Assembly: GCF_001767295.1 (NCBI RefSeq)
Contig: NZ_CP014944.1
Location: 310,001-374,000 of the forward strand
Direction of reading: 5' to 3'
From: Colwellia sp. PAMC 20917
Lineage (GTDB): Bacteria > Pseudomonadota > Gammaproteobacteria > Enterobacterales > Alteromonadaceae
Length of the DNA stretch: 64,000 bases
Part shown: positions 57,970-64,000 of the stretch, piece by piece
How positions within the stretch are numbered: the stretch's first letter is position 1
Layout: each line of letters begins with the position of its first letter
The notes under the pieces: model-generated
What the model saw: only the letters and a program-made list of their open reading frames with translations
Told to the model about the DNA's origin: nothing
Databases searched by the model: none
Program-made: the position numbers and the translations under genes

Positions 57970-59799
57970 TTACTTATTGTTTTTTTGACAAGTTTTTAGT
58001 TTATTTTGCTCAATTTTATCGTTTTGTAATACTTGTTTCAAATCTTCGCTACGTTGTTTAACCGCTACCCCATAACTTTTATCATCACCCCATTTATCAG
58101 CCAAAATTGTCATTGACTCAGTGTCATGTTCGGCAAAAAGTTCTCCTGCTCTAGCGGATTCAACCGGATCGTTGCCAAGTAACACCAATGCTTCAATACC
58201 AAAATTAACGGCAGAGTCAAAAGTTTCTCGTTTAAGACTTGTTACCCCAAGCTGCATAATTTGATAAGCGTGTCGTCGGTCAACAGCGCGTGCCAGAATT
58301 TTTAAATGAGGATAGTGCTTATGAGCCAGTTTAATAATATCTAATGTTTTATCGGGCTCGTCTACAGCAATAACCAGCATTTTTGCATCTTGGGCCCCTG
58401 CAGCTGCTAATAAATCTTGTCGAGCGGCATCACCATAAAAAACTTTATTACCAAAACGTCTGAGTAAGTCTATTTGGCTGGCACTGTGATCAAGAATCGA
58501 CAAATGATAGCCTTGAGCCGTTAATAAACGTCCTATAATTTGGCCAAAACGTCCATAACCAGCAATAATGACATTTTTTGTGGGTTCGAGGTCTTTTATC
58601 GCATCAAATTCAGGTGTGGCAGAAGTTTTCCTCGCCAATGCCTTCTCATATAGAATCAATAATAATGGTGCACAAAGCATTGATATAGCAACGATAAGTG
58701 TAATTAACTTAGTCTGTTCTGGTGTGGTAATAAGTAGATTAGTTGTTAATGAAAGTAAAACAAACGCAAATTCACCTCCTTGTGCTAAAGCTAAAGTGAA
58801 CAGTATCTTTTGACTGCCTTTCATCTTAAAAAAATGTGCCAACACAAAAAGAACCAGTGCTTTAATCGTTATAAGGGCTAATACCGTTAGCGTAACGAAG
58901 GTAATTTTATCAAAAAGAAGAGGAAAGTCTATCGAAGCACCTACGGTTATAAAGAATAAACCAAGCAATAATCCTTTAAAGGGTTCAATATCAGCCTCTA
59001 ATTCATGCCTAAACTCGCTTTCAGCTAGTACAACACCCGCTAAGAATGTACCTAACGCAGGAGACAAACCTATTTTTTCCATAATCAGTGCAATGGCAAT
59101 AACTAATAGTAATGCCGCAATGGTAAAAATTTCACGTAACCTTGTTTCAGCAATGTAACGAAATAATGGCGATGAGATGTATTTGCCCGCTAAAATAATG
59201 GCTGCAATAACTGCAAGAGAAATCCCCACTTGACCGTAAACGGGTAAGTGAGCAATCAAACTATGGCCAGAAGACTTTGCTGCACTTAAGTCTTGAAAGG
59301 CAAGGAGTGGTAATATCGCAAGAATAGGGATTACCGCAATATCTTGGAACAGGAGTACCGAAAAAGCATTTTGCCCCGCGTCTTGCTTGATCCAACCCTT
59401 CTCTGTCAATGTCTGCAAAACAATCGCCGTTGAAGACAATGCCAACATCAACCCTATTGCTAACGATGTTTGCCAAGGCAAGCTGAATAGATAAAAACAA
59501 AGTGCAAAAATAAGCGTGGTTGTTGCTATAACTTGTAAGCCGCCTAGGCCTAAAATAGAGTGACGCAATTTCCATAGTCTGGCTGGTTGTAATTCTAGGC
59601 CAACTAAAAATAGCATCATCACAACACCAAACTCTGCAAAATGCATAACACTGGTTTGATCGCCAACCAAGCCGAGTAAGTTAGGGCTAATTAAAATTCC
59701 CGCTAACAGATAACCTAAAACAGAACCTAAGCCGAGTCTCTTTGCCACTGGCACTGCAACAAGTGCTGCAACTAAGTATATAACCGCTATTTCTAACAT
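57970..59799 (-). CDS. Monovalent cation:proton antiporter, CPA2 (KefB/KefC-like) with RCK domain
   Basis: 609 residues. About 12-13 membrane helices with CPA2 landmarks (LGSVLGYLLAGILISPNLLG, FLVGLELQPARLW, ALSSTAIVLQTL, FQDIAVIPIL, GLSPALGTFLAGVVLAESEF). Then an RCK_N nucleotide-binding domain (NVIIAGYGRFGQIIGRLLTA, VFYGDAARQDLLAAAGA) that controls gating. Kef relatives export K+ in exchange for H+ and are opened by glutathione adducts of electrophiles. The tail is short and basic. I start at ATG 59799 (AAGGAG upstream); a GTG seven codons earlier is possible. It is convergent with the AhpD-like gene. Confidence 0.88.
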   Translation of the reverse strand: MLEIAVIYLVAALVAVPVAKRLGLGSVLGYLLAGILISPNLLGLVGDQTSVMHFAEFGVVMMLFLVGLELQPARLWKLRHSILGLGGLQVIATTTLIFALCFYLFSLPWQTSLAIGLMLALSSTAIVLQTLTEKGWIKQDAGQNAFSVLLFQDIAVIPILAILPLLAFQDLSAAKSSGHSLIAHLPVYGQVGISLAVIAAIILAGKYISSPLFRYIAETRLREIFTIAALLLVIAIALIMEKIGLSPALGTFLAGVVLAESEFRHELEADIEPFKGLLLGLFFITVGASIDFPLLFDKITFVTLTVLALITIKALVLFVLAHFFKMKGSQKILFTLALAQGGEFAFVLLSLTTNLLITTPEQTKLITLIVAISMLCAPLLLILYEKALARKTSATPEFDAIKDLEPTKNVIIAGYGRFGQIIGRLLTAQGYHLSILDHSASQIDLLRRFGNKVFYGDAARQDLLAAAGAQDAKMLVIAVDEPDKTLDIIKLAHKHYPHLKILARAVDRRHAYQIMQLGVTSLKRETFDSAVNFGIEALVLLGNDPVESARAGELFAEHDTESMTILADKWGDDKSYGVAVKQRSEDLKQVLQNDKIEQNKLKTCQKNNK

Positions 59800-59820
59800 C
59801 TTTACATGTACTCCTTTCAC

Positions 59821-60375
59821 TAGGGCGTTATTGAATAGTTAAACTTGAGGATTAGTCGCCTAAGTTATACGTATTTTATCAATATTTTAAAGCCGATGCG
59901 ATAGTCTAGTGCAGAGTTATAGGCGAGAAGTAAAATTGTCACCTGATGTTTAATGATGACGATAACAGCACTAATAGCGTAAATAACGAGTGTATGACAT
60001 CACCATAGTAACTTATCCCTCAGTCTCGACTGGAGAGACTAAAGTTGCCCGCTTATCAAAAAAACAGTGCATTATGTGAAGGAATTCAAGCGTCAATAAT
60101 GCAAATATGATCATCTATGTATACCGTTAGCAACGTTATTAGACAATGTTGCTCGGCATATATTGGTTTACTTCATGGTGAAGCTCTTGTATCGCACTAA
60201 CAGTAACATTTAGTTTTACTGCTAATGTTGTTTTTGATAGTGCTCAGATAAAATAAGTAATGAGCGATGATAATTAATTTTAGCGATACTTTAAAAAGTT
60301 AATGTATTGAAAAATTGGCCTATGCTTTTATTTTTCTGTTTTATTAGCAAGAAAATCACTACTTGGTTACTAAAA
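59821..60375. other. Gene-free stretch with a possible coding remnant
   Basis: No intact gene. The minus strand 60243-60139 reads ALSKTTLAVKLNVTVSAIQ then ELHHEVNQYMPSNIV and a stop: HTH-like text of ~34 codons without a start. A small AGTCTC/GAGACT hairpin lies near 60025. Confidence 0.35.
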
Positions 60376-62421
60376 TTAATTAAGTTTGTTCAACCAGTAA
60401 CTAATTTTCTCTTCCAACAGTTTAGGGCTTATCGGTTTAGAAATATAATCATTCATACCCGATGCTAAGCATTTTTCTTTATCACCCTTCATAGTATTTG
60501 CTGTCATTGCAATAATAGGGATAGTCGAGAACAAGGCACTATCCATATTATTTCTTATATGTTCAGTGGCTTGATAGCCATCCATTTCTGGCATTTGGCA
60601 ATCCATTAAAATAAGGTCATAAGGTTCTTCTGGATCTTTCTGCTCTAAGATATCAATTGCATTTACACCATTGACTGCAATATCAATAGAATAATCAAAC
60701 TTTCTTAATATACCTAAAGCGACTTGTTGGTTAATTCGGTTGTCTTCAACTAACAATATTTTTGCTTTAGCGGTCTGACTTTTATTGTCTAACATATTAC
60801 TTCCAAGGCTAGCTGAAACGCCAGCCGTATTTTTTAATACCTGTGTCTTGTTAAGTGTAATGTCTAGAATATTAAGTAATTCATCAATGACCACAGGTTT
60901 TAATAAATAATCTGAAGATCCTGATGTTGATGACAAAGGACCTTTAACAATCTGATCCATTGAGGTTAACATCACTATTTTAAGCTTATCAAGTGACTTA
61001 ATTCTTCTAATCTCAGCGTTTAGCTCACTACCTGACATACTTGGCATTTGCATATCAATAATAGCCATAGCAAAATAATGGCTATCGTATTGCTTCAATA
61101 TAGCCAATGCCTTACTACCACTGTTAGCTTGAATTACTTCAGCCCCCAAAAGACTGAGTTGTTTGCTAAGCACTTCAAGATGAGTAAGATTATCATCAGT
61201 AACTAAAATGCTAATTCCATTTAAATGAGTACCTAACTCAGTTTGCAGTTTTTCTGTGCTAGGTTTTAATTGGATATTAAAACTAAATTCGCTGCCTTGA
61301 CCAAAGACACTGCTAACAGTAATACCTCCCCCCATTAATTCACATAATTGCTTTACAATAGACAAGCCTAAACCTGTACCACCATACTCTCGTGTTGTCG
61401 ATACATCGACTTGAGTGAACACATCAAAAAGTATTGAACATTTATCCGCTGGTATACCGATTCCTGTATCTATGACACTGATATGTAGTTTTATATCTCC
61501 ATTATCATTTAAAACTGTCTTCGCTTTAATAACAATCTCACCCGTGGGGGTAAACTTTATTGCATTGCCAACTAAGTTAGTAATGATTTGTCTTAATCTA
61601 CCAGGATCACCGATGACCATTTGATGACCAACATCGGTGACATCAAGAATAATTTCTAATTTTTTATCTTTACTATTCATCGATAAAGACTGAACCAAAT
61701 CGCCTAAATTCCTTAAAAGGTCAAAAGTAATCAATTCTACTTCAAGCTTACCTGCTTCTATTTTTGAAAAATCTAGAATGTCATTTAGGATATGAAGCAA
61801 GGTATCGGCACTTGAATGCGCTAGTCGAGTAAAATGAGCTTGTTCTTGACTTTGTTCGGTCGTTGATAATAAATTTAGCATGCCTAAAACACCGTTCATT
61901 GGCGTTCTAATTTCATGACTCATATTAGCCAAAAACTGTGACTTAGTCCTATTGGCTAATTCAGCTTTTAATTGTTGTTTCTTATTTTCATCGGCTAAAC
62001 TTTTCAGCATCAATTCTTTTTTAACTGAACTAGACACATCTTGGATCAGAATTTCACATAAGCGTTCATTGGGAGAAGTATTGATGCTTTTAATCGATAT
62101 TTGCTGCTGTATACGGTAATTGTTATCACCGATATGGCTTTTATGGAATAACGCTAAAGGTTTAGGATTAAAAGTATTAGAGAGTTTAGTGGGCAATCCT
62201 AACGTTAATGCTTCACTGCATGCATCACTTAAGCGAGAATAGTTAAAACCCTCTAGAATATCACCAAGTTTACAACCAAAACCTTTATCATCGACTATAA
62301 CAGAATGATCTTTTATCCACTGATTATAGAAAACTACCTGATGGTTTTCATCAATAATGATAATACCAAGAGAAAGATCATTAACAGAACTGAACAATAT
62401 ATCTTTTGTTAAATTATTCAT
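60376..62421 (-). CDS. Hybrid histidine kinase with PAS and two receiver domains
   Basis: 681 residues, no membrane segment, so cytoplasmic. PAS-like sensor (residues ~12-130, [20 protein letters not shown]), HisKA with His169 in [12 protein letters not shown], HATPase_c ([27 protein letters not shown]), then two receivers: ISILVTDDN...[12 protein letters not shown] and AKILLVEDN...[13 protein letters not shown]. It is last in a three-gene operon after a CheY-like regulator and a CheC phosphatase. The start at 62421 follows cheC by 7 bp; the longer frame would overlap cheC. Confidence 0.92.
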   Translation of the reverse strand: MNNLTKDILFSSVNDLSLGIIIIDENHQVVFYNQWIKDHSVIVDDKGFGCKLGDILEGFNYSRLSDACSEALTLGLPTKLSNTFNPKPLALFHKSHIGDNNYRIQQQISIKSINTSPNERLCEILIQDVSSSVKKELMLKSLADENKKQQLKAELANRTKSQFLANMSHEIRTPMNGVLGMLNLLSTTEQSQEQAHFTRLAHSSADTLLHILNDILDFSKIEAGKLEVELITFDLLRNLGDLVQSLSMNSKDKKLEIILDVTDVGHQMVIGDPGRLRQIITNLVGNAIKFTPTGEIVIKAKTVLNDNGDIKLHISVIDTGIGIPADKCSILFDVFTQVDVSTTREYGGTGLGLSIVKQLCELMGGGITVSSVFGQGSEFSFNIQLKPSTEKLQTELGTHLNGISILVTDDNLTHLEVLSKQLSLLGAEVIQANSGSKALAILKQYDSHYFAMAIIDMQMPSMSGSELNAEIRRIKSLDKLKIVMLTSMDQIVKGPLSSTSGSSDYLLKPVVIDELLNILDITLNKTQVLKNTAGVSASLGSNMLDNKSQTAKAKILLVEDNRINQQVALGILRKFDYSIDIAVNGVNAIDILEQKDPEEPYDLILMDCQMPEMDGYQATEHIRNNMDSALFSTIPIIAMTANTMKGDKEKCLASGMNDYISKPISPKLLEEKISYWLNKLN

Positions 62422-62428
62422 AGCAGTG

Positions 62429-63052
62429 CTAAGCTTCACTTTTGTTAGTAATACCAAAAACAAATTTTCGCACAGATTCTTGAAAAATCTCTAACGAGGT
62501 AATATCCATAATAAAAGAAATAAAGCCTTCAATATTATCATCGGGTAAAGAGAACTTAACTTTTATATATAAAGACCAATCATTTTCGCTGCTATATACA
62601 TAAACTTTATTAATATCCCCTTGTATAAACTCCGGCATTTCAATTTTTATTGAAGATTTAAGAAAGTTAATGACCGTTCCAAAACAAGCATTTAAAATAA
62701 CGTTGCCTATTTCTACTAAAGAATCTTGCTCAAGATCAGACAAAGCCTCGGGTGGAAACTTATTACCAAGTAAAGTACTCACTAATTGCAAACCACTTTC
62801 TTTGCTAAACATGAGTAATGCTTGGCCTTTAAAATCACCTTCAAACCGTTGAATTACAGCACTTATTTCTGTATCACTAGAAAATTTCAATTTGGATTTT
62901 GCTATTTTGTTAGAGACGATTTCGACTTTTGGGATAGTTAAATCAACCGGTTGAGATACCATTTTATTCAGGGAGTTGGCCGCTCTACCAATACCGATGT
63001 TAAATATTTCGGTGAGGGCATCAATTTCAAGTGGTGATAAATTATCCTTCAT
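62429..63052 (-). CDS. CheC-family phosphatase
   Basis: 207 residues. Two copies of the CheC/CheX/FliY active-site pattern D-x3-E-x2-N are present: D11-E15-N18 in [10 protein letters not shown] and D110-E114-N117 in [11 protein letters not shown]. Both sites are intact, as in active CheC. These proteins dephosphorylate CheY-like receivers. Here the CheY-like gene is immediately upstream (8-bp gap) and a hybrid kinase follows, so it probably resets the partner regulator. No CheA, CheW or methyl-accepting protein gene is in the window, so this is a stand-alone signalling unit rather than the main chemotaxis locus. Confidence 0.88.
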   Translation of the reverse strand: MKDNLSPLEIDALTEIFNIGIGRAANSLNKMVSQPVDLTIPKVEIVSNKIAKSKLKFSSDTEISAVIQRFEGDFKGQALLMFSKESGLQLVSTLLGNKFPPEALSDLEQDSLVEIGNVILNACFGTVINFLKSSIKIEMPEFIQGDINKVYVYSSENDWSLYIKVKFSLPDDNIEGFISFIMDITSLEIFQESVRKFVFGITNKSEA

Positions 63053-63060
63053 ATGCTTCC

Positions 63061-63417
63061 CTAACTATTTAAAAAATGGCTAATGAGTTCTTCGGTAATT
63101 GGCTTAATTAAAAACACAACACCTGCTTGCTCAGCCTGCTGTTTTATTTCATCTTGGATATTTGCGGTTAACAAAGCGCGCTTAGGAATTGAAATTAGCT
63201 TATCTAATGCAAAAATTAATTCAATGCCTGTCATACCAGGCATATTATAATCAAAAATCGCAATATCAATTTTACTTTCCGCCGTTAATTGACTCAAGCA
63301 CTGCTCACCACCTCCAGCTTCAATAATGTCGACTCCAGGTATATAAGATTTAACAATTTCTTTGAGCATCATTCGAGAAACAATACTATCGTCGACAATT
63401 AATACAACTTTACTCAT
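63061..63417 (-). CDS. Single-domain response regulator (CheY-like)
   Basis: 118 residues, a receiver domain only. Acidic pocket Asp9/Asp10 (VLIVDDSIVSRMML), phosphorylation site Asp56 in IAIFDYNMPGMTG, switch Thr in ALLTAN and the conserved Lys in FLIKPITEE. First gene of the operon with cheC and the hybrid kinase. With no output domain, it acts by protein binding, like CheY. Confidence 0.93.
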   Translation of the reverse strand: MSKVVLIVDDSIVSRMMLKEIVKSYIPGVDIIEAGGGEQCLSQLTAESKIDIAIFDYNMPGMTGIELIFALDKLISIPKRALLTANIQDEIKQQAEQAGVVFLIKPITEELISHFLNS

Positions 63418-63749
63418 TTAAATACCCAATTATTTTTAATAATCTATCTCATAAAAGCATATAAACGAATGAGTTTATTTGCAAGCTAATATGTTGAAAT
63501 ATAATTAGTAATTTGAGCAAGGTATAAAAAGAAGCTGTGATTTTAAAAACATAGCTCTTAAGAGGGGTGTTTTTGGTTAGAGTCAATGAGCCTAAGGTGA
63601 ACGTTAAAAGCCTGTAAGTCGACGTTAAAAAGGTGGGGGGCGATTAAGTAACTTTTGTAATGCCGGCAACAATAAGGTTTGGCTACATGATAAATATTCA
63701 CGTTATCAAAGTTTATAATTGGCCTATAAACGTCAATAAAATTAACCTG

Positions 63750-64000
63750 ATGTACAAATATTAATCCGTCGAAAAAGTGAGTAACCTCTGTTTGTGTTTT
63801 CTTACATGGGCAAGAATATTGATCATCACCACTTCTTAGTTCCCTAGATCTAGGCCTTTGGTTGGCTCGTCTAAAATCAGCACCTTTGCTGGACGTAACA
63901 ACCACTGTGAAATCTGTAATCGTTGTGCTTGGCCTCCCGATCATCCTGCATTTTTAGAACCTAGCCAAGTATCAATACCAAACGATAAGCTATCAATAAA
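63750..64000 (-). pseudogene. Decayed ABC-exporter ATPase fragment (CydC-like), cut by window edge
   Basis: On the minus strand the frame reads IDTWLGSKNAG, a stop (TGA at 63941-63943), [31 protein letters not shown], then another stop (63836-63838) and VINILAHVRKHKQ-like text, followed by a frame change to VTHFFDGL. This is the signature-to-Walker B-to-H-loop part of an ABC exporter. The LSGGQ Leu codon is now a stop. The GLD after Walker B and the preceding DTWLG recall CydC. Upstream parts lie outside the window. Confidence 0.7.

Noticed and set aside
63558..63944. 128-codon minus-strand frame at the right edge as a real gene
   Set aside because: Its N-terminal half is an out-of-frame reading of the decayed ABC ATPase and its rest shows no family features.

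Overview
The window reads as a chromosome segment of a low-GC marine gammaproteobacterium of the Alteromonadales, most like Colwellia and its relatives. This rests on the pykA, PheST, ThrS, InfC, P-II and Amt sequences, a MerC-type module, a TonB-receptor plus sucrose-phosphorylase locus, and a giant thrombospondin-type-3 protein with a GlyGly-CTERM-like tail. I inferred the taxon from remembered family sequences, not from a search.

Layout. 1-1.8 kb: glycolysis (3' end of pykA, then pfkA). 1.9-11.3 kb (mostly minus strand): a degenerate EAL-HDOD protein, a glycosyltransferase, the tRNA hydroxylase MiaE, a ~1,485-residue Ca-binding repeat protein, a small outer-membrane barrel and a DUF2937 protein. 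11.5-22.1 kb (minus): ihfA, pheT, pheS, amt, glnK, purC, rplT, rpmI, infC and thrS. This is the classic thrS-to-ihfA cluster with purC and the glnK-amt nitrogen operon set inside it. glnK-amt carries a clear sigma-54 promoter and two NtrC-type sites. 22.3-27.2 kb: FAD dehydrogenase, fdxA, a fructosamine-kinase-family gene, a CPXCG zinc protein and a MATE pump. 27.3 kb: tRNA-Val(GAC).

27.4-40.1 kb is an accessory zone. It holds a class D beta-lactamase, a minimal mercury module (merR, merO, merC and a GDCCVxC protein), an IS21-family element that has split a periplasmic binding-protein gene, a hybrid histidine kinase, a REP-associated transposase with its own family of short palindromic repeats, a lone type IV pilin, a 90-bp direct duplication and a frameshifted phosphatase gene. 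Several stretches carry decayed coding remnants.

40.1-49.4 kb is a sucrose-catabolic locus: TonB receptor, MFS permease, sucrose phosphorylase, fructokinase, glucose-6-phosphate isomerase and a LacI regulator. Perfect TTAATCGATTAA-centred palindromes lie upstream of the receptor and in the divergent permease/phosphorylase region. Imported sucrose would be split to glucose-1-phosphate and fructose; ScrK and Pgi feed glycolysis.

49.8-64 kb: an S4 RNA-binding protein, RibA, an MFS protein with a ~290-residue soluble helical extension, a BlaI/M56-TonB sensor pair with twin operators, a TetR repressor and its probable AhpD-like target (shared palindromic operators, plus a ten-unit pentanucleotide repeat in the leader), a Kef-like antiporter, a response regulator-CheC-hybrid kinase operon, and a decayed ABC transporter gene at the right edge.
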